Source: JAWVFM01 sp038237625 (lineage in GTDB: Bacteria > Actinomycetota > Thermoleophilia > Solirubrobacterales > 70-9). Taken from it: a stretch of DNA of 64,000 bases. Position 1 is the stretch's first letter. Each line of letters starts with the position of its first letter. Below are positions 24,096 to 32,682 of the stretch, one piece after another. The stretch spans positions 1 through 64,000 of the forward strand of contig JBBRYM010000008.1 in the NCBI GenBank assembly GCA_038237625.1, given 5' to 3'. The notes below the pieces were generated by a model. That model was not told the DNA's origin, did not search any database, and saw only the letters and a program-made list of their open reading frames with translations. Position numbers and translations under genes: made by a program.

Positions 24096-24641
24096 ATGGG
24101 TGAGCGGTTCCCCTATCTGCCCGACGACTCGGTCGTCGAGGTGCAGCGCGGGCCCGAACCGGGCGGCGCCAAGGGCGCGTACCGGGCCTTCGGTGAGACG
24201 CTGCGCGGCCTGCGCACGACCATGGCCCGCCTCGCCGAGGGCACGGTCACGATTGAGTACCCGGAGGAGAAGACCCCGGTCTACCCGCGCTTTCGCGGCC
24301 GCCACAAGCTCCATCGCTTCGAGGACACGCATCTCGAAAAGTGCGTGGGCTGCTCGCTGTGCGCCGCCGCCTGCCCTGCCGACTGCATCCGCGTGGTCGC
24401 AGCCGAGAACGACCCAGCCGACCGTGTGTCCGCCGGCGAGCGCTACGCCGCGGTCTACGAGATCAACCTGTCGCGCTGCATCTTCTGCGGCTATTGCGAG
24501 GTCGCCTGCCCGTTCGACGCGATCACGATGGGGCACGAATACGAGATGGCCGACTACAACCGCAACGACCTGATCTTCACCAAGGAGATGCTCCTGGCCG
24601 AGCCGGTGGAGCGCACGCCACTGCGAAACGAGGGCGAGTGA
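24096..24641 (+). CDS. nuoI: NADH-quinone oxidoreductase subunit I
   Basis: NuoI is the 8Fe-ferredoxin-like subunit carrying clusters N6a and N6b. The two ligand sets are CVGCSLCAAACPADC and CIFCGYCEVACPFDA. The 181-aa start at ATG 24096 gives the usual basic/acidic N-terminus. An earlier in-frame start at 24048 lies in repeat C and was rejected. It sits between nuoH and the NTF2-like gene. Confidence 0.95.
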   Translation: MGERFPYLPDDSVVEVQRGPEPGGAKGAYRAFGETLRGLRTTMARLAEGTVTIEYPEEKTPVYPRFRGRHKLHRFEDTHLEKCVGCSLCAAACPADCIRVVAAENDPADRVSAGERYAAVYEINLSRCIFCGYCEVACPFDAITMGHEYEMADYNRNDLIFTKEMLLAEPVERTPLRNEGE

Positions 24642-24651
24642 GGTGCCGGCG

Positions 24652-25050
24652 ATGGTGGACGACTCTGACATCGCGCGCCTCCGCCGAGCCCACGAGGCGT
24701 TCAGCCGCGGCGATGCGGAGGGGCTGCTGGAGCTTTGCTCGCCAGACGTCGAGTTCACGACTTACGTCGCCGAGATGGAGGGCCGGGCCTACCACGGTCA
24801 CGAGGGGGTCCGTGAGTGGGTCACAAACCTCCAGGCCACCTTCGACGACTTCACCAACGAGATCCTCGGCATCGAGACCCTCGAGGACGACCGCGTGCTC
24901 GCGGAGCTTTTGATCTGCGGCACCGCCAGCGGACTGCGCCTCGAGCAACGTGCCTTTCAGCTCGTGGAGTTTCACGATGGGCTCGCGACCCACTGGAGCT
25001 GGTATCGGACTCGCGAGGAGGCCGTGGCGGCAGCCGGAGGTGGGGCGTGA
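24652..25050 (+). CDS. NTF2/SnoaL-like protein embedded in the nuo operon
   Basis: This 132-aa protein has the NTF2-like cone fold pattern: RRAHEAFSRGDAEGLLELC, SPDVEFTTY, the YHGHEGVREWV loop and a beta-rich C-terminus ending DGLATHWSWYRT. Family members are ketosteroid isomerase-like enzymes, cyclases or ligand-binding proteins; no specific reaction can be named. ATG 24652 has GAGG eight bases upstream; GTG 24643 is also possible. It overlaps nuoJ as GTGA, so it is fully built into the operon and may assist assembly or quinone handling, which is speculation. Confidence 0.82.
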   Translation: MVDDSDIARLRRAHEAFSRGDAEGLLELCSPDVEFTTYVAEMEGRAYHGHEGVREWVTNLQATFDDFTNEILGIETLEDDRVLAELLICGTASGLRLEQRAFQLVEFHDGLATHWSWYRTREEAVAAAGGGA

Positions 25051-25571
25051 TCCAGATCGCCTTTTTCTTCGGGGCGATCGGTGCCCTTGGCGGCGCCATC
25101 GCAGTCGTCGCGCTGCGCAATCCCTTCTACTCGGTGCTGGCCCTGATCGTCCACCTGGTCGCGCTCGCCGGCCTCTTCCTGCTTCTCCACGCCCAGTTCG
25201 TCGCCGCCGCCCAGGTCGTCGTCTACGCAGGCGCCGTGATGGTCCTCTACGTGTTCGTGGCCGCCTACGTCGGCCAGCAGGAGGAGCCGCTCTACGAGCC
25301 CATCGCCGGCCAGCAGTTCCTGGGGCCGCTGCTCGGCGTGGCGATCTTCGTCGAGCTCTCGATCGCGATCCTTGGCACCGCGCTCAGCTCGGTGTCGAGC
25401 CGCGGCCCCACGATCCCGCTCGGCTTCGGCTCGCCCTCGTCGATCGGCAACCTCCTGCTCGAGAAGTTCCTGATCGTCTTCGAGGGCGCCTCCATGCTCC
25501 TGCTGGTCGCCGCCGTCGCCGCGATCGTCCTCGCCGGGCAGCGTCGGGGCGACGCCGAGGAAGGGGTCTAG
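25047..25571 (+). CDS. nuoJ: NADH-quinone oxidoreductase subunit J
   Basis: NuoJ is a five-helix membrane subunit next to the proton path of NuoK and NuoH. The 174-aa sequence begins with a long helix (FFFGAIGALGGAIAVVALRN), has PFYSVLALIVHLVALAGLFLL and the conserved AAAQVVVYAGAVMVLYVFV. GTG 25047 overlaps the upstream NTF2-like gene. Confidence 0.93.
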   Translation: MIQIAFFFGAIGALGGAIAVVALRNPFYSVLALIVHLVALAGLFLLLHAQFVAAAQVVVYAGAVMVLYVFVAAYVGQQEEPLYEPIAGQQFLGPLLGVAIFVELSIAILGTALSSVSSRGPTIPLGFGSPSSIGNLLLEKFLIVFEGASMLLLVAAVAAIVLAGQRRGDAEEGV

Positions 25572-25574
25572 CGC

Positions 25575-25874
25575 GTGGACGTCGCCTGGTATCTCGTCCT
25601 GAGCGCGTTGCTCTTCGCAACCGGCGCCGCCGGAGTCCTCTTGCGCCGCAGCCCCATCGTCATCCTGCTCTGCCTCGAGCTGATGCTGAACGCCGGCAAC
25701 CTCGCGCTCGTCGCCTTCTCCCGTTCGACCGGCAACCAGGACGGGCAGATCTTTGCGCTGATCGTCATGGTCGTCGCGGCCTGTGAGGTGGTCGTCGGAC
25801 TCGGGCTGATCGTCGCGATGTTCCGCCGCCGGCTGCCGCTCAACGTCGACGAGCTTCGGAACATGCGCGGCTGA
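25575..25874 (+). CDS. nuoK: NADH-quinone oxidoreductase subunit K
   Basis: NuoK is the three-helix proton-pathway subunit. The 99-aa protein has the two conserved glutamates in LCLELMLNAGNL and ACEVVVGLGLIV. It starts with GTG three bases after nuoJ. Confidence 0.95.
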   Translation: MDVAWYLVLSALLFATGAAGVLLRRSPIVILLCLELMLNAGNLALVAFSRSTGNQDGQIFALIVMVVAACEVVVGLGLIVAMFRRRLPLNVDELRNMRG

Positions 25875-25876
25875 CC

Positions 25877-27883
25877 ATGACCGCGACCGCTTACGCCTGG
25901 CTCGTCCTCATGTTCCCGCTCCTGGGGAGCATCGTCATCGCGATCAACTTTCGAGCGCTCCCAGGGCGTAGCGCCGGGTGGATCGCGACGGCGGCGATCG
26001 GCTTGGCATTCGCGTGCTCGATCGGGGCCCTGATCCAGCTGCTGGCCGAGCCGGGCGACTCCCGCCAGCTCACCTCGACGCTCTGGACCTACGCCCAGGG
26101 CGGCGGGCTCGACATCAAGCTAGGGATCCTCGTCGACCCGCTGTCGGTGTTCATGTGCCTGGTCGTGACCGGGGTCTCGACCCTGATCCATCTCTACTCG
26201 GTCAGCTACCTGACCTCCGACCGCGGATTTGCCCGCTACTTCAGCTACCTCAACTTCTTTGTCTTTTCGATGCTGCTGCTGATCCTGGCCGGCAACTTCG
26301 TCCTGCTGATAGTCGGCTGGGCGTTCGTCGGATTCGCTTCCTACGCGCTGATCAGCTTCTGGTACCGGCGCGAGACCGCGACGAAGGCGGGGATGAAGGC
26401 CTTCGTCATCAACGTCATCGGCGACGTCGGCCTCGTGCTCGCCGCTTTCTTCGTCTTCCGCGACCTCGGGAGCTTCGACTTCCCGACGGTGTTCAGCGCG
26501 GCGAACCAGCAGTTCCATACGAACCAGGGCGTGGTGGTCGCGATCTGCCTGCTGATCTGCGTCGGAGCCTTCGCCAAGTCAGCGCAGCTACCCCTTCACA
26601 CCTGGCTTCCCGACGCGATGGAGGGCCCCACGCCGGTCTCGGCGCTGATCCATGCAGCGACGATGGTGACCGCCGGCGTCTACCTGATCGCGCGCATGCA
26701 TCCCCTGTTCGAGCTGGCGCCCACGGCCGCCGACATTGCGGCCTTCGTCGGCCTGGCGACGCTGCTGTTCGCCGGCACCGTGGCGCTCGCGGTCACCGAT
26801 CTCAAGCGGATCATCGCCTACTCGACCTGCAGCCAGATCGGCTACATGATCATGGGCGTCGCCATCGGCGCCTACTCGGCGGGCCTCTTCCACCTGATGA
26901 CGCACGCGTTCTTCAAGGCGCTGCTCTTCATGGCTGCGGGCTCCGTGATCGGGGCGATGGCCGGCAACCAGAACATCGACCGCATGTCGGGGTTTCGCAA
27001 GGCGATGCCGTTCACGAGCGTGCTGCTGCTGATCGGCAGCTTTGCCCTCGCCGGGTTCCCGGGGATGTCGGGGTTCTTCTCCAAGGACGAGATCCTCACC
27101 TTTGCCGCGAATCGCGGCGGGATGTACTGGATCTTCGCCGCGGGCGGGTACCTCGGTGCCTTCCTCACGGCCTTCTATGCGTTCCGGATCGGGTTCCGCG
27201 TCACCCGGGGCGAGCCCTGTCCCGAGGCGCGCGCGCTCGAGGAGGGACACATCGCGCACGGCGAGCCGATGAACCCGGCGACGGGCGAGCCCGAGGACAC
27301 CGACGTTGGCTTCCCCGGCCCCGAGCACCACATCGCCGAGCGCGAGGTCCCGATGAGGGTCGCGATGGGCATCCTCGGCTTCCTGGCGATCGTCGGCGGG
27401 TTGATTCAGATTCCGGGCGTCGACAACGCCATCGAGAACTTCCTCGACGGCACGTTCGCGGACTCGCGCTTCGCCTCGACGGCGCCGACGTCCGGCGATG
27501 CCTGGCTGGGGCTCGCCGTGGGGGCGGCAATCTCGATTGCCGGCATCGCCCTCGCCTACTACTGCTACGTCGCTCGCCCCGGGACGACGGCGCGCCTGGT
27601 CGAGCGCTTCGGCCCCGTCCACTCCTTCCTGAAGAACAAGTGGTACTTCGACGAGGCCTTCGACTCCCTGATCTACCGCCCGCTCGTCGGCGTCGGCCGG
27701 TTCGCGAACAACGTCTTCGAGCGGCTCGTCGTAGAGGGAATCGTCGCCGGCGCGGTTGGAGCCGTCCGCGGGGCCGGCGTGGTCGTGCGCGGCGCCCAGT
27801 CGGGCTTCGTGCGCGCATATGCCCTGTTGCTCGTCGGCGGGTTCGCGGCCCTCGCCCTCTACTTCCTGATCGTGAGCCACTGA
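25877..27883 (+). CDS. nuoL: NADH-quinone oxidoreductase subunit L
   Basis: NuoL is the distal antiporter-like proton pump with the long lateral helix. It is 668 aa. Antiporter motifs are FVGFASYALISFWY, LPLHTWLPDAMEGPTPVSAL, HAATMVTAGVYLIAR and HAFFKALLFMAAGS. A Glu/His-rich hydrophilic insertion (about residues 445-495) precedes the last helices, and the C-terminus contains the NKWYFDEAFDSLIYRP segment before the anchoring helix. The last base of its stop is the first base of the nuoM ATG. Confidence 0.96.
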   Translation: MTATAYAWLVLMFPLLGSIVIAINFRALPGRSAGWIATAAIGLAFACSIGALIQLLAEPGDSRQLTSTLWTYAQGGGLDIKLGILVDPLSVFMCLVVTGVSTLIHLYSVSYLTSDRGFARYFSYLNFFVFSMLLLILAGNFVLLIVGWAFVGFASYALISFWYRRETATKAGMKAFVINVIGDVGLVLAAFFVFRDLGSFDFPTVFSAANQQFHTNQGVVVAICLLICVGAFAKSAQLPLHTWLPDAMEGPTPVSALIHAATMVTAGVYLIARMHPLFELAPTAADIAAFVGLATLLFAGTVALAVTDLKRIIAYSTCSQIGYMIMGVAIGAYSAGLFHLMTHAFFKALLFMAAGSVIGAMAGNQNIDRMSGFRKAMPFTSVLLLIGSFALAGFPGMSGFFSKDEILTFAANRGGMYWIFAAGGYLGAFLTAFYAFRIGFRVTRGEPCPEARALEEGHIAHGEPMNPATGEPEDTDVGFPGPEHHIAEREVPMRVAMGILGFLAIVGGLIQIPGVDNAIENFLDGTFADSRFASTAPTSGDAWLGLAVGAAISIAGIALAYYCYVARPGTTARLVERFGPVHSFLKNKWYFDEAFDSLIYRPLVGVGRFANNVFERLVVEGIVAGAVGAVRGAGVVVRGAQSGFVRAYALLLVGGFAALALYFLIVSH

Positions 27884-29367
27884 TGCTGAGCCTGCTCCTT
27901 TGGACGCCGCTCTTTTTCGGGCTCGTCGGAATGGCTCTGCCCCGTCGCGCCGTCGGCTGGGTGGCGACCGCCGGCTCGTTGCTGCCGCTGGGCATCGCGA
28001 TCGGCCTCGTGGGCGACTTCCATCTCGGCACGCCGGTGCTCCAGCACACCGTGGACTCGAGCTGGATCCCCGGCCTCGGGGTCCGCTACCAGCTTGGCAT
28101 CGACGGGCTCAGCGTCTTCTTGGTTCTGCTGACCGCGCTGCTTTGGACCGGCTCGCTCGCCTTTTCGGCGCTGCGCCCTCCCGAGGGCCGCGAGCGCGTC
28201 TATTTCCTGATGCTGGGCCTGGGAGAGACCGCCACGCTCGGCGCGTTCATGGCCCAGGACCTGTTGCTCTTCGTCCTGTTCTTCGACCTCATGCTGATCC
28301 CGTTCTTCTTCTTGATCGGCGTCTTCGGCGGCGAGAACCGGATCGCGGCGACGATGAAGATGATCGTCTACACGCTGGTCGGCTCGCTGCTGATGCTGGT
28401 CGCCGCGATCGCCACCGCGGTCATCGCCTCGGGCGACATCGGGCATCTCACCTTCTCGCTCTCAGAGCTGCGCGCGCATCAGCTCTCGCTGGGAAGTCAG
28501 GAGTGGATCTTCTGCTTTTTCGCCGCCGCGTTCCTGATCAAGATGCCGTCCTTTCCGGTCCACGGCTGGATGCCCGACGCCTACCGCGCAGCGCCGCTGC
28601 CCGTGCTGGCGCTGCTTTCAGGGGTGCTGCCGAAGGTCGCCGCCTACGGGTTCCTGCGGGTGGTGCTGCCGCTGTATCCGGCGGCGACCGTCCACTTCCA
28701 GGAGCTCGTGATGCTGATCGCGGTGGCGTCGATCCTCTACGGGTCGGTGATGGCGTTTACGCAGACCAACGTTCGCCTGATCGCCGGGTATTCGTCGATC
28801 GCGCAGCTCGGCTTCATCACGCTTGGGATCTTCTCGCTGACGACGGTGGGCGCCGACGGCGCGATCCTGCAGATGGTCAACCACGGCCTCGTCGTGGCGC
28901 CGATCTTCCTGATCATCGCGCTGATCACCGAGCGCGCCGGGACCGAAGACATCACGCGCCTCGGCGGCCTCGCCACGCGGGCGCCCGTGCTGGCGGCCCT
29001 GTTTTTGATCGTCACCCTCGCGACTCTGGCCATGCCCGGCTCGGCCAACTTCATCGGCGAATTCGACATCCTGATCGGCGTCTTCCAGTCGAAGGTCGTC
29101 TACGCCTTCGTCGCCGCGATCGGAGTGCCGCTGGCGGCCTACTACGCGCTGCGCCTCTACCAGCGCACGATGCACAACCGCCTGCCCGAGGGCGCAACTT
29201 CGCGCGATATCTCCTGGAGGGACGCTGCCGTGATCGCGCCCATGGTCGCCGTGATCGTCGGCCTCGCCCTCTATCCGGGCCTGATCACCAAGCGCGCCGA
29301 CACAGCGGTGCAGGACAAGCTCGGGGAGGTCGCCGTCGGAACCCCGGAGATCACCCAGGTCAAATGA
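27883..29367 (+). CDS. nuoM: NADH-quinone oxidoreductase subunit M
   Basis: NuoM is the second antiporter-like proton-pumping subunit. The 494-aa protein has the GIDGLSVFLVLLTALL start of the domain, the key glutamate region FFDLMLIPFFFLIG, FPVHGWMPDAYRAAPLPV and the lysine-bearing LSGVLPKVAAYGFLR. It starts in a TGATG overlap with nuoL and overlaps nuoN as ATGA. Confidence 0.96.
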   Translation: MLSLLLWTPLFFGLVGMALPRRAVGWVATAGSLLPLGIAIGLVGDFHLGTPVLQHTVDSSWIPGLGVRYQLGIDGLSVFLVLLTALLWTGSLAFSALRPPEGRERVYFLMLGLGETATLGAFMAQDLLLFVLFFDLMLIPFFFLIGVFGGENRIAATMKMIVYTLVGSLLMLVAAIATAVIASGDIGHLTFSLSELRAHQLSLGSQEWIFCFFAAAFLIKMPSFPVHGWMPDAYRAAPLPVLALLSGVLPKVAAYGFLRVVLPLYPAATVHFQELVMLIAVASILYGSVMAFTQTNVRLIAGYSSIAQLGFITLGIFSLTTVGADGAILQMVNHGLVVAPIFLIIALITERAGTEDITRLGGLATRAPVLAALFLIVTLATLAMPGSANFIGEFDILIGVFQSKVVYAFVAAIGVPLAAYYALRLYQRTMHNRLPEGATSRDISWRDAAVIAPMVAVIVGLALYPGLITKRADTAVQDKLGEVAVGTPEITQVK

Positions 29368-30899
29368 CCTTCACCGCCCCCCACATCGACTACGCCGGGC
29401 TTTCGCCCGTCATCGCCCTCGCGGCGGGGATCGTGCTCGTTCTTGCCGGCGCCGTCCTCGGCGGCCGCCGCGAGCGCGGCGTCGTCTCGCTCCTCAGCCT
29501 CGCGACCCTTGCCGCCGCGGCGGGCCTTTGCATCTGGCAGTGGAACGAGGCGCCCAAGGATCTCGTCGCCGGCGCCCTTCGGGTCGACGGCCTCGGCCTC
29601 GCCGCGACCCTCATCTGCATCGCCTCGGCCGCGTTCGTGATCCCGATGTCCTGGCGCGAGGACTCGGTTGAGCACGCCGTCGGACCCGTCGGCCACGGCG
29701 AGTTCCAGGCGCTGCTGCTCTCGTCGGTGCTCGGCATGAGCCTCTTGGCGCAGGCGCAGAACGTCGTCGCGGTCTTCGTCGCGCTCGAGCTGCTGTCGAT
29801 TCCCCTCTACGCGCTGTGCGGGTCGGCCCTTCGCAACCCGCGCTCGCTCGAGGCGGGCCTCAAGTACCTGATCGTGGGCTCGCTGGGATCGGCGACCCTG
29901 CTCTACGGCCTCGCCTTCATCTACGGCGGCTCCGGGTCGACGGACTTCACCGGCATTCGCGACGCGATCGGCGGCAACCTCGCCGACGACCCGCTGGTCC
30001 TCGTCGGCATCGGCCTGGCAGCCACGGGGATGGCCTTCAAGATCTCCATCGCGCCCTTCCACCAGTGGACGCCCGACGTCTACCAGGGAGCGCCGACCCC
30101 GGTCACCGCGTTCATGGCCGTCGCGACCAAGGCCGCGGCGTTCGCGGTGTTCGTCCGTTTCTTCCTGGTCGCCCTCGGCCCGGCGATCGACAACTGGCAG
30201 CCGGCGCTCGCCGCCCTCGGGGCGGTGTCGATCGTGGTCGGCAACATCGGCGCGCTCGGCCAGGACTCGCTGAAGCGCCTGCTCGGCTATTCCGGCGTCG
30301 CTCAGGCGGGATACATGATGGTCGGGCTGGTCGCCGGCTCCGTCACCGGGATCGATTCGCTGTTCTTCTACCTGGCCGCGTATCTCTTCATGAACATGGC
30401 GGCATTCGCGGTCGTTCTGATCCGCGAGCGCGAGACGGCCCTGGGCGACGACATCCGCGCCGTGCAGGGCCTCGGCCGCGACCGGCCGGCGCTCGCATGG
30501 CCGCTGACGATCTCGATGCTGGCGCTCGCGGGCCTGCCGGGCACCGCGGGGTTCATCGGCAAGCTCTATCTGATCGAGGGATCCGTGGGGGCGAATTACA
30601 CGTGGCTGGGCGTGATGATCGCCATCGGGACGATGGTTTCCCTCGCCTATTACCTGCGCGTCATCGCCGCCGTGTGGATGCGCCCCGCGGCTCAGCCGAA
30701 CACCGCGGAACGCCGGGTTGTTGAGGGCATTCCGGCCATCGCGGGAGGCTCTCCCGAGGCCGATGCCTCACACGGCACGCGCGTTCTGATCGCGCTGGCA
30801 GGGCTGGCCGCGGCGGCGACCGTCTTCTTCGGCGTAATTCCCTCGCCGCTCGTGGATTGGGCCCAGCACGCCGGCGGCGCCCTGGCGAGCCTCCTCTAG
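29364..30899 (+). CDS. nuoN: NADH-quinone oxidoreductase subunit N
   Basis: NuoN is the third antiporter-like subunit and closes the operon. At 511 aa it has FVALELLSIPLYALCG, the lysine in ALRNPRSLEAGLKYLIVGS, APFHQWTPDVYQGAPTPVTA and GLPGTAGFIGKLYLIEG. It ends 15 bases from a convergent gene, with no evident terminator hairpin between. Confidence 0.96.
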   Translation: MTFTAPHIDYAGLSPVIALAAGIVLVLAGAVLGGRRERGVVSLLSLATLAAAAGLCIWQWNEAPKDLVAGALRVDGLGLAATLICIASAAFVIPMSWREDSVEHAVGPVGHGEFQALLLSSVLGMSLLAQAQNVVAVFVALELLSIPLYALCGSALRNPRSLEAGLKYLIVGSLGSATLLYGLAFIYGGSGSTDFTGIRDAIGGNLADDPLVLVGIGLAATGMAFKISIAPFHQWTPDVYQGAPTPVTAFMAVATKAAAFAVFVRFFLVALGPAIDNWQPALAALGAVSIVVGNIGALGQDSLKRLLGYSGVAQAGYMMVGLVAGSVTGIDSLFFYLAAYLFMNMAAFAVVLIRERETALGDDIRAVQGLGRDRPALAWPLTISMLALAGLPGTAGFIGKLYLIEGSVGANYTWLGVMIAIGTMVSLAYYLRVIAAVWMRPAAQPNTAERRVVEGIPAIAGGSPEADASHGTRVLIALAGLAAAATVFFGVIPSPLVDWAQHAGGALASLL

Positions 30900-30914
30900 C
30901 CTCTGGCCGGGCGG

Positions 30915-31331
30915 TCAGGCTCCCGCGTCGGCGAAGGCCTGCTTCCACTGCTTGGCCTTCTTGCGGCCGCTGAAGAGGCTGAGCGTCTGCGAAACCGACC
31001 CCCCCGAAGGGTAGTCGTAGGTGACCACCCATTTGCGCTCGGGCGCCTCGATCATCATCATGGCCCCGCCTCCGGTGAGTGGCCAGGACACTTCGCAGTC
31101 CGAAAGCGCGTGATCGAAGGCGACGACCTGCTCGCCGGCCTCGATCCGCTCCTTGAGCCCGTCGCCGCCGAGCTGCTTCTCCAGCCAGCCCAGCGAGGCC
31201 CCGGCCGCCATTGCGTTCAAGGTGAATGAGAGCCGGCCGCCCTCGAGCGCGAGCGCGCCCGAGATCGGAAAGGGGTTGATCCGGCTCTGGAGCATCCAGG
31301 CCTGGTCCTCGCGAATGGAAACCTCCCCCAC
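30915..31331 (-). CDS. Conserved hypothetical protein, possible PH-like fold
   Basis: The 138-aa protein begins near IREDQAWMLQSRINPFPISGAL and has an alternating beta pattern, a WLEKQLGGDGLKERIEAGEQV helix and a final amphipathic helix (SGRKKAKQWKQAFADAG). The pattern recalls PH-like domain proteins but no family can be named with confidence. The start is uncertain: GTG 31331 gives the full length, while ATG 31295 is an alternative. It converges on nuoN and is divergent from the glyoxalase gene. Confidence 0.68.
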   Translation of the reverse strand: MGEVSIREDQAWMLQSRINPFPISGALALEGGRLSFTLNAMAAGASLGWLEKQLGGDGLKERIEAGEQVVAFDHALSDCEVSWPLTGGGAMMMIEAPERKWVVTYDYPSGGSVSQTLSLFSGRKKAKQWKQAFADAGA

Positions 31332-31368
31332 TGGCGGCAGAGTCTCGCACAGCGCTCAGCGAGGGGCA

Positions 31369-31374
31369 TATCCT
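31369..31374 (+). promoter_or_regulatory. -10 element for the glyoxalase-nitrilase operon (leaderless)
   Basis: TATCCT is followed by exactly six bases and the GTG at 31381. Confidence 0.6.
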
Positions 31375-31380
31375 GGGGAA

Positions 31381-31755
31381 GTGGCCGGTCTCGCCCTCCA
31401 TCACGTCTCGCTCGAGGTTGCGCCGGACGACGTCGAGCGGACCGTCCAATTCTGGAATGCCCTCGGCTTCGAGCAATCGACCGCTCCGGATGCGATCGCC
31501 GAGTACGTCACCTGGCTCGAGCGCGGGCCCAACCAGATTCACCTGATTCACACGCCGGAGCCGGGGGTGCCGGTCCTCGGGCACCCCGCGGTGGTTGCTC
31601 CCGGCGGCTTCGAAGGGACCGTCGCGGCCCTTCGCGACGCCGGCTTCGAGTTCGTGGAGTCCCGCGAGCTCTGGGGCGAGCGCCGGGGCTTCGCGGTGGG
31701 TCCGGGCGGGCACAAGGTCGAGGTGATGGCGGCACCGCCGCCCGCGGGCCAGTGA
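31381..31755 (+). CDS. VOC family (glyoxalase/bleomycin resistance-like) protein
   Basis: This is a 124-aa vicinal-oxygen-chelate protein with the paired beta-alpha-beta-beta-beta pattern: ALHHVSLEVAPDDVERTVQFW, then the second half with GGFEGTVAALRDAGFEFVESR and the terminal GPGGHKVEVMA. Metal ligand candidates are the His in LHHV and the Glu in HKVEV. Substrate is unknown. It overlaps the nitrilase gene as GTGA, so the two may act in one pathway, for example detoxification of a reactive metabolite. Confidence 0.85.
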   Translation: MAGLALHHVSLEVAPDDVERTVQFWNALGFEQSTAPDAIAEYVTWLERGPNQIHLIHTPEPGVPVLGHPAVVAPGGFEGTVAALRDAGFEFVESRELWGERRGFAVGPGGHKVEVMAAPPPAGQ

Positions 31756-32681
31756 GCCTGATGACCGATTTTCCGACGGTCCGCGTTGCCGCAAGCCAGG
31801 CGACGCCCGTCATCCTCGACGCAGAGGCGACCGTGGACAAGGCGATTCGCCTTCTGGGAGAGGCGGCTGCGGCTGGTGCCAAGCTCGCGGTTTTCCCGGA
31901 GTTGTTTGTACCCCTGTTCCCGTCGAACGCCTGGGCGCAGGGAGCGACAGCGTTCTCGGGCTGGGACGAGATGTGGGAGCGCCTGTGGGCGAATGCCGTG
32001 GACGTGCCCGGCCCGCTCACCGATCGCATCGCCGAGGCCTGCCGCGAGCATGAGATGGTCTGCGCGATCGGCGTGAACGAGCGCGAGTCGGCGCGGCCGG
32101 GCTCCCTGTACAACACCGTTCTCCTGTTCGGCCCCGAGGGACTGCTCAACAGGCACCGCAAGCTGATGCCGACCATGCAGGAGCGGGTCTTCCACGGCGT
32201 CGGCGCGGGCGACGACCTGCGGGTCGTCCAGACTCCGGCCGGCCGGATCGGTGGCCTCACCTGCTGGGAGAACTGGATGCCGCTCGCCCGCTATGCCCTT
32301 TATCAGCAGGGCCCGCAGATCTGGATCGCGCCGACCGGCGACGACTCCGACGGCTGGCTGGCCACGATGCGTCACATCGCGATCGAATCGGGAGCGTTCG
32401 TCGTCTCCGTGCCGCAGTACATCCCCGCTTCGGCTTTTCCCGCCGACTTTCCCGTACCGCTGCCCCAGGGCAAGGAGGTGTTCGGCAACGGCGGCGCCGC
32501 GATCGTCGAGCCCAGCGGCGGCGAGCTGATCGCGGGCCCGCTTTACGGCGAGGAGGGAATGGTGGTCGCCGATTGCGACCTCCGCGTCGGCTTGCGCGCG
32601 AAGCGCGCGTTCGACGTCGCGGGGCACTACTCGCGCGAGGAGGTCCTGGCGCCGCTCGTGGCCCGCCGCCCGGCGTCCTAG
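31752..32681 (+). CDS. Nitrilase / carbon-nitrogen hydrolase
   Basis: The 309-aa enzyme belongs to the nitrilase branch of the C-N hydrolase superfamily, which hydrolyses nitriles or amides to acids. The catalytic triad is visible: Glu50 in FPELF, Lys137 in NRHRKLMPT and Cys171 in GLTCWENWMP. The CWENWMPLAR context is the one seen in true nitrilases and cyanide hydratases rather than amidases. It overlaps the glyoxalase gene and lies one base before the thyX-like gene. Confidence 0.92.
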   Translation: MSLMTDFPTVRVAASQATPVILDAEATVDKAIRLLGEAAAAGAKLAVFPELFVPLFPSNAWAQGATAFSGWDEMWERLWANAVDVPGPLTDRIAEACREHEMVCAIGVNERESARPGSLYNTVLLFGPEGLLNRHRKLMPTMQERVFHGVGAGDDLRVVQTPAGRIGGLTCWENWMPLARYALYQQGPQIWIAPTGDDSDGWLATMRHIAIESGAFVVSVPQYIPASAFPADFPVPLPQGKEVFGNGGAAIVEPSGGELIAGPLYGEEGMVVADCDLRVGLRAKRAFDVAGHYSREEVLAPLVARRPAS

Positions 32682-32682
32682 G

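Noticed and set aside
23984..24103. 39-codon frame between nuoH and nuoI
   Set aside because: It consists of hairpin and repeat C sequence, overlaps the nuoI start, and its peptide has no structure suggesting a protein.
26588..27880. 430-codon minus-strand frame opposite nuoL
   Set aside because: Same antisense effect; the product is a low-complexity hydrophilic sequence with no recognisable family.
30661..31794. 377-codon minus-strand frame across the nuoN end and glyoxalase gene
   Set aside because: It is antisense to two clear genes and has no recognisable domain.
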